Source of the DNA: Chrysomallon squamiferum
Taxonomy: Eukaryota > Mollusca > Gastropoda > Neomphalida > Peltospiridae
Assembly: GCA_012295275.1 (NCBI GenBank)
Contig: CM022669.1
Span: forward strand, 18,196,091-18,253,590
Direction: 5' to 3'
DNA length: 57,500 nucleotides
The position numbers and the translations under genes were made by a program. Under the pieces are notes generated by a model, which did no database searches, was not told the DNA's origin, and saw nothing but the letters and a program-made list of their open reading frames with translations. Positions 20,001 to 33,820 of the stretch are shown here, piece after piece (the first letter of the stretch is position 1; each line of letters opens with the position of its first letter).

Positions 20001-20208
20001 ACTTATCAACCAATGAAGTACATTTCTGAATTTATATTTCAAATCAAAATCCATAATTTCTGTTGAGATCATATATTTAAAGTAACCATTCTGGTAGCAA
20101 AACAACAAAACAAAAAAAAAAAAAAAAAAGTTTTTAAATATGTTCTTATTAATCACTAATTAAAGAAGAACTTGTCACCGTGATTTTCACTCAGTTCCAG
20201 CTTTCAGC

Positions 20209-21081
20209 CTAAGATTCCTCATCGTCTTGTTGTTCTTCATAATCGTACAAAGGGTCCATGTAATCAATATCCGGCGGTTTACTTGACTGGGCAGACTTGT
20301 CATCTGAGAACTCAATGTGTATCAGTCCACTCATGAAAGCATAGCCAACCATCACCGTCAAGGCAAAGATGGCAGCCAACACCATGTTGCGCTGCTTATT
20401 TGGAAAGTCGGAATTCACCGTCTGGTTTGGCTCCTTAGTCTCCTCCTTCTTCTGTCTTGTGTCTGGATCTTATGAAAAAATGTAAAACATTTTCATCCAA
20501 AAAAACAAAAGTACTAATACAAAATAGAAATTTCCAAATAATTAGGTGCAGCTGGTACAATGACATCACACCAGTAACAATCAAATTCAAAACTAAACAT
20601 AAGATCAATACAATAATATTAATGATTATAAGATTTCAAACAACATTATATTTGTTTTTGTCATGGATGATCGAGGAAATTTTGATTAGGCTACTTTTAC
20701 TGATCTTTTATATGCTCATCTGAAGCATGTACCATGACATTTAAATAATCAGTTGTGTGATATGGGTAAAAGGAAAATCAATATTAACAGACATACTGAG
20801 AAAAAAACCACTATGATATTTTTGAGAGTAGGACTTTACCATTAAGTTGTATAACCTGCTCCAATGGAATTTAATACTAGAACAATCGGTAAATTGAAAC
20901 ATAACAGATGTCTTACCAAGACTTGGAGGGAAATATCTCTGAAGTATTTTGTTGCACAAGTTACACAGATTTTCACAACCTTTCAGGTGGTTCTGGATCT
21001 GGTTATTAGGAAGGGGTGCCTTCAGAATAGGAGCCAGATAGCCAAACACCAAGGCATCGAGGGAGGAAGCCCTGATATGAA

Positions 21082-21122
<41 letters not shown>

Positions 21123-24100
21123 TAATAAAATCTTCCATCCTGTGATTATATTTAATAAAAACATTTTTCAAAATAATATAGCAAAATATTTTATTTTTAA
21201 TTATACTTTTCTTTATGTATGGTACATTACCAAAAATATTCAGAAATAAAATGAAATAAATGTGTCACTTTTTGAAGGTGAATATTTTGTCATTTACATA
21301 TTTAATTAGTTAAGACCCAACAAGAAAAACATGACTCTTTAACATGTTACAGGGATATTTAAAAGCATACCAGACAAATAATTTCATATAAACTTATCTG
21401 TGTCATTTATAAACCCATTAATGTCTCTTTTCTAATTTAAAAGTTCCTTTGTTTTTATAAAAAAAAACTAAACAACTGTTACAAACACATTCGACATATG
21501 TTACAGAAAATTACTAACTTACGTTTTACCAAAGAAGTAGTCTTTGTCACCCAGTTTGTAGCTCAGATGGTTGAGACACTCTTTAGCATCTTTGTAAATC
21601 TGTACAAGTAAAATGAACAATAGATTATTAGTCTTCTAGTGATAAGTATTCAAATGACATTTGGTGCTCCTATCAAAAATGCATTTGTCCACAAGTATTT
21701 ACTTAAAATGTTTTTTTTTCTGCTATTGAGATTCAGTACATTACCATATTTTAACTTTTTCACCACCAAGGTACTGTCTAAAAGCCAAACATTTTGAACT
21801 ATGGTACAAGTAGATGAAACTCATATATTGTACTGGGCAAATGAAAATGCAACACGATACACCACAGGTTACATTTTACCTTGGTGTGCTGTGACTGATA
21901 ATGTGGAAAATAATTATTTTATTCTTTATGTGTTACTGGCATAATAAGCAATCATGATATATAAACAGCTTATTTAAAAAAAAAAAAAAAAAAGGGAAGA
22001 ACAGAATGATGATGAATAAGTCAGTAATTTAAAAAACTAACTTTAGCTTCCACTTCTGTATTTGTGACATTTTCTCCACCTTTGGTGAGAAAGACTCTCA
22101 GTGTGGCTGCCTTCTGCTTTCTGCCTGGAACATAGAAGTTCAGTGGAAATGGCACCATTGCAGCATACCATGGCCGTGTGACATCAACAAATGTCTTTGA
22201 ATCAATCCACCAAAGATGTAGCTATAAAAACAAACAAAAAATAAAAATCCAAAATATTAATCATTTTTAAAGTCTCCTACGTATTTTCATAAAAAAGCAA
22301 TGTAAAGAAAAAACAAATATTAGTGCTTTCTAAAAATAAATACTTCTATTTATAAAATACTTAATGAAGTAATTATGTTTCATTATTGTTAAAAGTTTTG
22401 AGCCCAGTGCTAATATTTAACTTAGACCATTGTTGCTAGTTAAAATTTATTTAAATAATAACAATAAATCATATATAATAATAATGATAATTGCATTAAA
22501 GTTATAATTTAAATGGTTAAAAATGATCTCACAATTGCAGGAAGCAACTTCTCCTCGAGCATGGATGAAAAAGCCACCACATCTGCTCCTTGTTTGTTGG
22601 TAAGTTCGAAATCAGAACCCCATTGCTATGAAAGATACGAATGTGACATGTTTGGGTGAATATAAATGTACATTAATATTAAAAACAAAAAAACAAACAC
22701 CCCCATATCTCCCAAAAAACAATATTAATACAAATACAAACAATAAAACTAGAATAATAATGAAAAGAAAAAAGAAGTCATTAAGGGTTTAAAAATTTAC
22801 AAAATTAAAATTAAAAGAAGAAAAAACAATAATAAAATGAAAAAAACAACAATAATATTACTTGCATATTATCAAAATTCTTCAGTCAAATTATTACTAC
22901 CAATTTACTACTGTATAATTCAAGCTTCATCCTGATTAACAAACATTCTAATTTTAAAGATGAGTTATTACCTGTTTTCTGAGATAGTTAAATATTTCTG
23001 AAACTTTAGTTTCGGTAACACCCTTGTGTTTTAATATTGGAAATTCACCTGCAAAATAATACATATACATATGATAAATGTCTATTATTCATTTCTCTGC
23101 TGCAGATTATTTTTCATTAAGTAAAAAATTAAATTAAATTAAAATAATAAAAAATATGTTTTTTCTTTAAAAAGCATGAGAATGAAAAACATAATAAATA
23201 AAAATGAAAAATTAATATTACTTTGGACAATAATAAAATAATATAATAAATATTAAAGTAATAATAAAAAAATAATAATAATAAAAAGCATGCAAGAAGG
23301 ATAATGATGTATACCTGTTTAATATTTAGAACTCTTACCAGATGGAGATCTCAATGTGTTTCCTGTCTTTTTCACTCGCACTGGTACACCAGAGAACTTG
23401 CAATAAGCCTAGAATATAAGAAATATATTTATTTATTAATAAAACAAAAACAATACAAAATGTCAAACTAAAACTAATTTATTACATTTTATTTTTATAA
23501 CTATTTTGAGGAAATTGGTTATAAATTATAATTAATAATGAAGAGTTATTTAGCTGCTATATAAATGTACTGAGAATTAGTCTGAATTAATAAACCTGTA
23601 TTATGTATACGATAATCATAATAGTTTAATACACATTAAAACACTGATGGCAAAATAATACAATTTATCACTGTCTTATTTTACTAATTTCTTTCAAAGT
23701 TATGGTGTCAGTTTTGGAAAATTTTAATCAGACTGGCAATATAGTAAAACAATATATACGTGTTTCAAGGTAGTACTTTACAGAAAATGAACGGAGTAGT
23801 ATGATCATGTTTGTCACGTAGGTAGAAAATTTGGATTTAACTTTAAAAATCCAGATAAAAAACGAAAACAAAACAAAACTGATGCTTTTAATATTTTAAT
23901 TTGCACTTACAAAATAATTCTGCTATAAATTTGAATCTGTGTAACATGTTACTCTATTAAAGGAAATGACTATCATTAGATCATTAAATCTTTATTTATT
24001 TACATTTTATGATGAATGTTCAATGTCCTTCCTTGCAGACGCGTGACATTGACTCGGCGATGGCATTCGACCAAGTTTGTGTCAACTACAAAAATAAAAC

Positions 24101-24220
24101 TATATCAGTTAAGGATAACAATTTATTAATTCTTACCAAAACTGCAAGACAATTCGGGTCACTAGAAGGAAGTCCCCAATTCCCTTTCCAAACGTGCAAT
24201 TGAATTACATCGTCTGCCAT
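20209..24220 (-). CDS. MTX1: Metaxin-1, eight exons, 331 aa
   Basis: Exons in gene order: 24220-24137, 23408-23339, 23048-22972, 22625-22533, 22221-22042, 21599-21523, 21071-20917, 20468-20209. Frame is kept throughout, giving 332 codons with TAG. The N-terminus has the metaxin signature WKGNWGLPSSDPNCLAVLAY (residues 11-30), the start of the Tom37/GST-N-like fold. The middle has the conserved HLWWIDSKTFVDVTRPWYAA and PFPLNFYVPGR (109-142), and the GST-C-like part has FFGKTASSLDALVFGYLAP. A single C-terminal anchor (about 275-295, VLAAIFALTVMVGYAFMSGL) is followed by an acidic tail ending in DDEES. Metaxin-1 sits in the mitochondrial outer membrane, works with metaxin-2 and the SAM complex in beta-barrel protein insertion, and in animals also takes part in mitochondrial transport. 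Length matches the short human isoform. It is divergently paired with ADP-glucokinase. Orthology is clear from the whole-length match. Confidence 0.95.
21082..21127. repeat. (AAT)n microsatellite
   Basis: Lies just upstream of the acceptor of MTX1 exon 7 on the minus strand (its polypyrimidine side). Confidence 0.92.
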
Positions 24221-24485
24221 TTTGGATATCCAAATGTCATTTCCGATTTTGCGGATTAATATATCATGGCAGTAATAAAGTGAAACTGACTTAAATTTGT
24301 TAAAATTCATTGATATGAATACAATTTTAATAATTTTAATTCTTTATTGCCACTATTTGTTTTACAGCAAATGCATAAATACAATTGCATAATATACATT
24401 CAGGACTATATTGTTAGTTGCACTAACGTCCGTGGGAGTTGTTCGGCAAGTTGCCAAGTCACTTGATGGATATTAATTTGCAGCA
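24221..24485. promoter_or_regulatory. Shared divergent promoter region of MTX1 and ADPGK
   Basis: Only 265 bp separate the start codons of metaxin-1 (leftward) and ADP-glucokinase (rightward), so both 5' UTRs and core promoters must lie here unless unseen 5' exons exist. No TATA box is obvious at a suitable place. A 14-bp perfect palindrome, TTTGGATATCCAAA (24221-24234), directly abuts the MTX1 start codon. On the minus strand the start lies in CCAAAATGGCAG, which resembles a YY1 site overlapping the ATG. An ETS-like TTTCCG core is at about 24241. Promoter function is inferred from layout. Confidence 0.6.
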
Positions 24486-26678
24486 ATGTTTGTTAAAAGC
24501 GTTATAGCAGGCTTGCTTTTTGGAATTATTGCGTATTTTTATGTGTCATATTACAAAGTGGAGAAATCTGAGAAAGATAAAATTGAACAAAACATAATTT
24601 TGTCTTGGAAAAACAATGTTCATGCACCTGCGACACAGTTCAAGAAGCTAGCTGTAGGGTAATCAGTCAAGCATAAATTTATTTAGCTCATGAAACGAAG
24701 CGGTGGAGTGTATCCGATAAGCTAAACTTGATAACTCTTCATAACATAAACTGCTGACATAATCAGCTGATAAGCAATATTTTCTAATAGTAATATATGA
24801 AGCATTATAGTATATAAGTTGCTGTAGAAATGTCCAAAGATTGCAATTAAATTTTAAATATTGTAATTTGTATCACATATTTTGTTTCACTGCATCTGTA
24901 TTTAAACTTTCAACTTATTATTTAGCTGTACATTTTATATTATTTTATTAAATTATTATTATTTTTTTAATTATGGAAGAATTGCGCTTTATTTAAAGTT
25001 CTTATTTTTCACAGCAACATGCTGTATCAGTAATTATCAATTTATCAGTAATATACATTGCAGAAAGTGTTAGAATGCAGTTCTGATTACCACTTATAAA
25101 ATATTTAATGTCGTTATTAATTTTAACAGTTATATCTTATCCATTTTCAGCGTTCACATTAGTGTTCTAAATATTTGAGAATATTTTTTTCATTTATAGC
25201 ATTAACTCAAATGTTGACTACATTGTTCGTGGAGTTGATCTGCTCAAGAAACTTGGCCTCAGTCCTGGAAAGATGGAGGACCATGATTTGTTGTCATCTC
25301 TAGATGAATTACAGGAAACATTTTCTTATTTTTTCAACAAAGGATCTGCAGCTGAGAGAGTTTATCTCGAATCAAAGCTTTTTCAACAAATTCGGGAGGC
25401 TGCTGAGAATTTAGAAGAAATTGAAGTATTTTGAAATTTAAAATTTTTTATTTTATTTTTCACATATTTTGTGTAGAAAATTTAATTTTAGTGTTATTTA
25501 GTTTATAGGAAAACAGTCATAATTTTGCAAAAAGAAACTTTTTTTTTTTTTTTTAAAATCCTATATTTAGATTTATTGTTAAATATTTACTAATAATTTT
25601 GGGTTTTTTTTTATTTTGAAGCATGTGAAATAGAATTTTAAAGCTTATTTAACTGGAAGTTCGTTTGTTTCATATTTAGTCCAGATTTTGTTATTATCTA
25701 TATATTATCTATATCTTTGTTATTTTTAGCAATACATTGGTGGCAATGCAGCACTGATGGCATCAAAAACAGCTGAAATGTATCCTGACATTGAAGTATG
25801 TCAACATAGTAAAATTAATTACATTATGATTGTTTCATTTTTGAAGAGAAAAACTTGTTTCATATACTGCAGGAGGAGACAACTTAGTTCTTTAACTTCT
25901 AAAACAAATTGTTCTATCAAAAATAAACATTTCATTTAAAATTACAGAAAATGTTAATTAAGAACAGTCAGAGAAAAAAGAACAAGAAGAAAAAAGAAAA
26001 AAATTGGTTCAAGGACTTTATAATGTGTATCACACACACACACAGTTTTATAAATACTTGTGATAAATATTAAACTTAATATCAAAGTTTAAAAAAAAAA
26101 TATTGGTGAAGTTAATTTAAGTTGTTGTTATTTCATTTCAGATTTTATTTGTAGGACCCGTTGGTCCCCAACTTCGTACTCTAATGCCAGATGTGATCCA
26201 GATCCCAAAGTCGAGTCACATCAGCAGCGATGAAGTGCACCTCATCATGGAATACAAAGTCGGCGATGTATGGGGTGATTTCCAGGCACCTGTTGCCAAC
26301 CGCTTCATCTCGAGCTATGATGTGTCAAATTCGCAACTCACCATGCTGGACACATTCTTTGAGGCTTCAAAATCTTACAAACCTGATCTTATGGTGCTGT
26401 CTGGGCTCCATCTCCTTGATGGGCAGTCAGAGCGGGTTTTCAACTCGAAGATCAGCGTTCTGGTTGACCATCTTCAGACGGTTGATTCCAATATTCCTGT
26501 ACACTTGGAATTTGCCAGCATGATAAACATCGAATTTATCAACCGAATTTTACACAAGGTTGGTAATTGTTTATAAATATGGTTGTACTTAAGGTTGGTT
26601 CATTCTTTATAAATATAGCTTGGTTAAGATTGGTTGATTTTATATATATATATTCATATACATACATACATACATACA

Positions 26679-26712
<34 letters not shown>

Positions 26713-27641
26713 CATACATATATAAAGAGAGAGAAAGAGATTGAGATTTTGCCAGCTGGAGCATTTCCAATTCCAGACTATGGCTTCTAATGTATTTCAA
26801 AGGCAGTTGTATTTAATGAACGTCTTAATCTTAACAAACAAATAATTAAAAGAAATTAATTAATAAAATGACAGAAGGAAACAAAACCTTAACAGATTAG
26901 AGGATATCTTGCAAAGATTGATTTGAAGCAACAAAACTGTCACTTTATATGTTATTAAAAGAATACTTAAACTTTCATTTTCAATTTCGTTTTTGGTACC
27001 ATTAACACACTTAAAAATACACTTAAATCAGCTTTCATTACTTAATTTTTTTTCCTCATTCACTGTTTACATTTGTACCTTTTTTTCAGGTGTTACCAAA
27101 TATTAACTCTCTTGGACTGAATGAACAAGAATTGTTCATCTCATCAGCTTCTTCTGCTGGCCCGCATCCAAAAGAATACCTGACCCATGGTCAGCCGGAG
27201 ATTCATAAAGTTACGGACATCATGGTTTGGCTGCTGTCGGTTTTTGGCCATTCAGAAACAAACCGTAACTCTCGACTCACTAGAATACATTTCCATTCAC
27301 TCACATTTCACATAATTGGCACTGTTGGAAAATTCTGGGGTAACTTAAAATCAGCAGTTGCAGCAGGAACAGAAATTGCTGGACAGCAGGCGTGTGATGT
27401 TCAAGAGTTAAGTTCCAGTATTGTTGATATTCAGATACCGCTGAGGTATAAATTATACACAGGTGATGAAGAAAGGGCATTCAACAGCAGTGAGCCAGTG
27501 ACAGTGTTTACCAAGGAAGGATTTAATTTTGCATTCAGTCCCGTTCTCGTCTGCAATAACCCAACGAAAACAGTGGGGCTTGGAGATGCCATCTCAGCCA
27601 CGGGATTGATGTTTTCAGAGTTCAATGCGAAAAGTAGCTGA
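24486..27641 (+). CDS. ADPGK: ADP-dependent glucokinase, five exons, 477 aa
   Basis: Exons: 24486-24658, 25200-25425, 25730-25795, 26142-26558, 27090-27641; 478 codons with TGA, all in frame. Residues 1-25 form an uncleaved-looking hydrophobic signal anchor (FVKSVIAGLLFGIIAYFYV), as in the animal ER enzyme. Family landmarks follow in order: FKKLAVGINSNVDYIVRGVD, QYIGGNAALMA, LFVGPVGPQL, PDLMVLSGLHLLDGQ, the HxE motif in PVHLEFAS (H276, E278), SLGLNEQEL, and the nucleotide-binding catalytic GLGDAISATG with the catalytic Asp at about 460. The enzyme phosphorylates glucose to glucose-6-phosphate using ADP; it is a ribokinase-fold protein of archaeal type kept in many animals. All motif residues needed for activity appear intact, and length is close to human (497 aa). 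The ATG chosen is the only one that gives the membrane anchor. Confidence 0.96.
26648..26716. repeat. (TACA)n microsatellite
   Basis: In the last intron of ADPGK. Confidence 0.92.
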
Positions 27642-29802
27642 TAAGCAAATAGTATTTTAATTTTCTTTCTGTTTTAGCTCAAAACTACATTTGTTAATTT
27701 TTTTGAGATGTTAAGAGATGGGGAGGGAGGATAGGGAAAAAGTTAAATACCTTTTAATATATGTTTTATAACAGTTATTACTCAGAGAAAGAAGATAATT
27801 TGACCAGTTATTTTTATTTTGTGACACCAAATTGTTATCTCTTTATTGTTATTAAAATGTATGTATGTGTAAATGTAGCAGTGACAATATTGATGCAGAA
27901 ATTACTGGAAAGAAGTGCTAATATATAAAATTTTATTGGAAATATTAATATAAATATAACTGTCTTATGAGGGTTAAAAGATTCAAAGAAAAAATAAAAC
28001 CCCTCTAAAATATCCATTTTTCAAATTCATAATACCCATCATTGAGTACATAATGTTATCATATTGTAATTATGTTCCTAATAGTATTACATGAATTGAG
28101 GTTCTTTGGCCACCTCAACAAAGTTTAAAAAAAAAAATAAATAAATAAATAAATATATATATATATATATATATATAATTTTTCTTCATTGTCTTGACTT
28201 TTTAAGAATGCGTTTTGATAGATATATCATATTATGACTATTTGTATACCTGTGGACCATAAAAATCTTTTGAAGGGATAAGAAAAGGCTTTGTGACATT
28301 AAAAAAAAGAAGAAAAAAAAAAAGAAATATTAAGCTAATGTAATATTATTTAAATAATAATATAATCTTTTTTTTTAAGTTGAAATAACAAAAATTAGCT
28401 TTTGCTAATAAAAAATTCAACAAAGACTGAGTCCCGGAAGAACTTCGTTTCTCAAATCTAATTCTTTTTTTTTTGCAGTTAATTTTATGTTAAGGTGTAT
28501 GGTAAGATAAAATTAATATTTGTAGGAATTATAGTAAATCACAGCTTTCAATAACACGGATACATTTAAAAAAAAAAAATTGTAACTGACATGTATGCAA
28601 AATTAAGTTACAGGTCTTTGGTTTAGATATTTGAAATGTCTTTAGGGTTGGTGGATAGTTTTATTTTATAATAATCTGGCTTTGTGTGTGTGTGTGTGTT
28701 GCATGCATATGTTCACATGTGTGCGTGTGTGTGTGCATGTGTGCAAACATGAAGATTTTACAAAAGTATTTTTTGTTGATTTATTTTTTTATTTCTGTAT
28801 TAACAGAATTTGTCTGTGTGTATTTCTGTTTAGAATAAATATTTGCTGATAAGAAATAATTTTTAAGCTTACCAGGCTTGTACTTTTTAAATAATCATAA
28901 CGAATATTTATTAATATTATTGTATCTAGTTTGCAATATACTGGCATTATTTCTGTTAGAATGTTTCATGCAGTGATTACTAACTTAGATTAAAATAATA
29001 TAACAATTTACTATTAGGAATTGTTACAGGTAGATTATATAAATATATGAGACAATAAAAGTGATAAGTTAAAAAAAAGTAATTCCATGCAGAATTATAT
29101 TTAGTATTTTATTAATAGGAATTTAAGTATTTCTGTGGAAATTAAAAAAAAAAATTCATAAAAAAAAATAATAATAAAAAAATAAGATAATAAATAAAAG
29201 AAAATTGTTATAATTACAGGCCAAAAAATATTTTACCGATACATCGATTCACAGTGGATGCTTTTATTTCATTATTAAGATGCGACCAGAACATTTTTAT
29301 CTTTGTCATGACAAAACGAATGTCTGTTATTTCTTGTTTGCAAATGTATTTTGAGATTTTTTATGTACATCCAAGTAAATATTATTAAGTTTTTGTTTTC
29401 CCACTTCAAAGAATTATATGAATTGAAAAATATATATTGAAACTTACTTCTGTGGTTTTTGCAGCAAGTAATATTTTCAAAACTAAGTTTCATTGAATTT
29501 TACATCTGCACAAATAAAAATATATCTGCATGCGTTTTCATCTTGTTGCTTTTATTTTTACAATAACATTATGCAAGATATTTTTTAAAAACTCAAGTTT
29601 ACTCTTGATTTTTAATATGCTTTATAAAATTTTAAATTGAACATTTATATATGTAATATATTGTTAAAGATGTACTGTTACGAGGCAGCTTGTTAATGTA
29701 CTTTTTTCCTATTAAACTAATTATTAATATTTGTGCAATTGATTATTTTTGTTGATAGTGTGCAGAAGATAGTGGGTTTTTTTTTGTTGAATGTTTAAAT
29801 TA

Positions 29803-29846
<44 letters not shown>

Positions 29847-30116
29847 TGAGAGAGTGTGAGAGAATGTGAGTGTGTGAGAGAATGTGAGTGTGCACATCAA
29901 TAATTGATAATTAGGATTCACCAGAAGATCTCTCAATTCAGACCTTTGCTTTAACATTTGAAAAAAGAAAAAAAAAAAGAAAAAAAAAAAATTATAAATA
30001 AAAATAATTTTATTGCTTAAAAAAAAAAAATAATTAAAAAAAAAAACAGTTCAGTGTTGACATAAATTACAAATCTGTGCAGAATATAATTCAACCTATA
30101 GAGATCTTAACAAAAA

Positions 30117-30159
<43 letters not shown>

Positions 30160-31511
30160 TTAAAAACTATTGTGTAGATTTACGAATAAAATATATATAT
30201 TTTTATTTTCATTCAATTTCTTTGTTAACTTAAAAGTAATGCAGGTTATTTTGACATTATTTGATGATTAAATGAAAAATCTGTTGGATGAATATAGAAT
30301 TTACATATTAAACTTAAATTAGTTTATTATAGTTTTTAAGACTATTTATTTTTCAAGGACATTATGGTTACACTGTTTATCTTTATTTATTAAATATATA
30401 TATATATATATATATTTATAGATGAAAATTCAATAAATGACAAACAAAAACAACCAGAGAAAACATGAACAAAAAGTTAATGATATAAATCATATCTTTA
30501 TTTTTATTCAGATTTTATGTATTATGATTTAAAAAAATTAAAAATAAAACTACTACTAATGAATATTTAAAAATAAAATTCAGTTAAAAAAAAGAGGAAA
30601 GAACCAAAGCAAAATAATAATTAAATTTTTTTTATAATTAAAAAAAAAATAAATAAATAAATAAATAAAAATAAATATCACCGAGTATACATTCGCAATT
30701 CTAATGTGCTAATGGTTTAATTTTCACATCACAGCTGTCAAAAGTAAAGTCTTCACATGTTTAATTTTCAAAGTAATTTATAACAACTTAAGAAGCATTA
30801 GTGACTATCTTTACGTTTTAAACAAGTAGTTGTAAAATCATTTCAGTATCATTCACTTTCAACTAAAATTAACCTATTATGTTTTGATTAATTTTCTTCA
30901 TTCTGTCCCTTTTGTTTATTCATCCTTCTGTGAATCATTCACTAAGTTAAAAATCACTGTTATATATCATCTTTTGTTTATATGAGTCATCAATTTAATT
31001 ATCTTCATGCCAGTTCGCTTGTTTTTTTAAAACATTAGTTTAATATTATTAACAATTAAATTATTGAGAGCACAATGATCAAATGTAATTTGAAGCTAAA
31101 TAAATAAAATCATTTAAAATAAAATCAATAAAATGCTATTACTTTGGTGTTAAAATTGTTGTTACTGCATGACTACATGAGTAATAATCCAAAACATTTT
31201 TTTTTTATTTAAATGATCTGTGAAAAATGATATTTAACAAGTTGTCCAAGGAGATTCAAAACTATTCAGAAGAAGAAACCAAAGCAAACATACAAAAAAG
31301 TAAACTGAACTTGATAAAATGAATATAATTAATAACGTCTAACCTATACTCTATAAAGGAATTTAAAAACAAATGTGAGTAGAAAACAATAAAGCAATTG
31401 AGAAAAAATGAACAAATAACAATAAAAGAAAAAACATACACACACGCTTAATTATCGGTCTTTTAAAACTTTTTTGTTACTCCTGAAACCAAGTAAATAA
31501 TTATTTAAATG

Positions 31512-31550
<39 letters not shown>

Positions 31551-31721
31551 AAACGGCTGTTACTACAAAACTTCCAAATTCTTCTCTGTTAATGTTTTGA
31601 TTATGCAAAAGAAATGAAAATCACAAATAACAAGTGAACGGTAACATACATTAAGTTTGTTTACCATTTTTTTCTTTGTTTTTGTTGATGGCGTGGGGGT
31701 TATTTTAGCTATTTAGAACTG
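27642..31721. other. Convergent 3' region between ADPGK and the O-methyltransferase gene
   Basis: AT-rich with homopolymers, an AT tract (28154-28178), TG-rich DNA (28684-28745), GA (29806-29843), AAT (30116-30158) and AAAT (31513-31552) arrays. No gene seen; it probably includes both 3' UTRs. Confidence 0.6.
27993..27998 (+). terminator. Candidate polyadenylation signal of ADPGK
   Basis: AATAAA about 350 bp past the ADPGK stop. The following AT-rich DNA has later copies (for example near 28834 and 29514), so the real 3' end may be further out. Confidence 0.3.
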
Positions 31722-31949
31722 TCAGAATGGTTTTCGAGCCAGTAAGACATCATATGTGTTGTTGCCCTGTATTTTTCTTATCTGAGTATTTCGGAATCCG
31801 TGCGTTTCGAGAAGTGCTTTGTATTCTGTGGCTGTTCTCTCTTTTCCACGCGAGATTAACGCCATTGCGAGATCATTAAGAACGCAAACTTCCGGTCCGT
31901 CTTTATCCTCGTTTAGCATCTTTTCCAAAACAAGAAGGCTGCCACCTTT

Positions 31950-32003
<54 letters not shown>

Positions 32004-32081
32004 GAGTAGAATAATATAGTATAATTATTTAAATGCTAAAGCGGAATTATTCAGTGACACGCTTTGAAATCGACAAGAATT

Positions 32082-32158
<77 letters not shown>

Positions 32159-33558
32159 GTTCATTTTTCTTTTTTGTATAAAAATGATATACCTGGAGGA
32201 AGTTTGTTAAAAACCTTGCTCAGCAAAAGATCGATGTTCGCTCTGTCCCAATCGTGAATCACGTGACCAAGTACAAATAAATCGGCGGCAGGCAACGAGT
32301 CCTTGAAGAAATCTCCTGCAGTGATTGAAAATACATACATACGTGTGCGCGCTCCAATAGATTTTTCAATAGCTGCATGTTTTGTACGTGTGTGTGTGTG
32401 TGTGTGTGCATTTACGTACCTATGCATGTGGAAATATATTATTTAAATAAACATATATAATTACACACACATATAAAAATACACACCTGCCATGAACTGA
32501 ACTCTGGGTTTTGTGAGTTCTGGTTGTAACTTTTTGGCTATTTGTGTTGTATGTTGAAGATCGTACACAGTCACGTGCATGTTGTTGTACACTCTTGTAA
32601 GTTCGTAGGCAAAACAGCCAGAGCTTCCTACAAAGTAAGCAGTCTGTTAATAACTTCTTAATATTGAGAGATACTAAATTAAAACAAAACAATTACAAAT
32701 AACCATGTTTATTATAAAACGTAATCAGAGTTGCTAAACAGCTTTAAAAATAAAAACAGCTTTCAACCAAGGATGTGTGCTCTTCTTCCGTAAATCACTA
32801 GTAAATGGCAAAAATATAGTATTTTTCCTACAAATATCATTAACATTTACATACTCTTTATAACCCCCCCCAAAAAAAAACAACCCCAAAACAACACCAA
32901 ACAAAAACAACAATACATCCCCCAAAAAACAACAACAACAAAAAACAAAACAATTATAATAAATGTCAAAGGTATTTTTTTTTTTTTTTTTTTACAGGTA
33001 TAAAAAGAACGAAAAAACCCACTGAAGCCACATTAAGAGCAACTTTTACTGAAATGCGGCAAGGAATATTTTAATACATACTGTCGTTCATACATAAATC
33101 GACGGATGGGTGGGTGAGTTTAATATTTTGAAACGGGAAATCGAACAATGAGAAGAAATTACCACTTATTTCCCATTCCAACCACGGTGACACAACCCGA
33201 TCCCTATAATACACAAACATGTTACAGTACAATTTGTTCCGTACCTCCGAGGTCAACCGCCATCTTGTGTCCACTAAGGTCAAAAGCTCGAGCCATGGTG
33301 GCCGCACACTGGGCAGCCAGACCATCCATGCAAGACATGAACATCATCGTCATGTCCGTGGGCCGGCCGGTGTTGCTGTCGTCGTTGTTGTTGTTGATTT
33401 CAGAGTCTGGCTTGTCAGGTTTTTGAATCTGCGGTATTTTCTTTTTGGTTTGGTTCATCGACGAGTTGATGTTCTTCAGTTCACCTCCGTGCATCATCAA
33501 AAGACTGGTTTTATCTGAAGTTCCTAGATAAAACATTTAAATGTTAATTAATTATTAC

Positions 33559-33641
<83 letters not shown>

Positions 33642-33655
33642 AAGAAGAAGAAGAA

Positions 33656-33688
<33 letters not shown>

Positions 33689-33779
33689 AATAATGATGAT
33701 GATGATGGTGATAATGAGGAGGATGAGGAGGATGAGGGTGATGTCGATGATGGTATAATTACAATGATAATGACGACGA

Positions 33780-33820
<41 letters not shown>

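Larger units (their letters stand above)
17566..20208. other. Convergent 3' region between ZP gene and MTX1
   Basis: AT-rich, moderately complex DNA with unusually few microsatellites for this window. Probably holds the 3' UTRs of both genes. No other coding or RNA gene is recognised. Confidence 0.6.
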
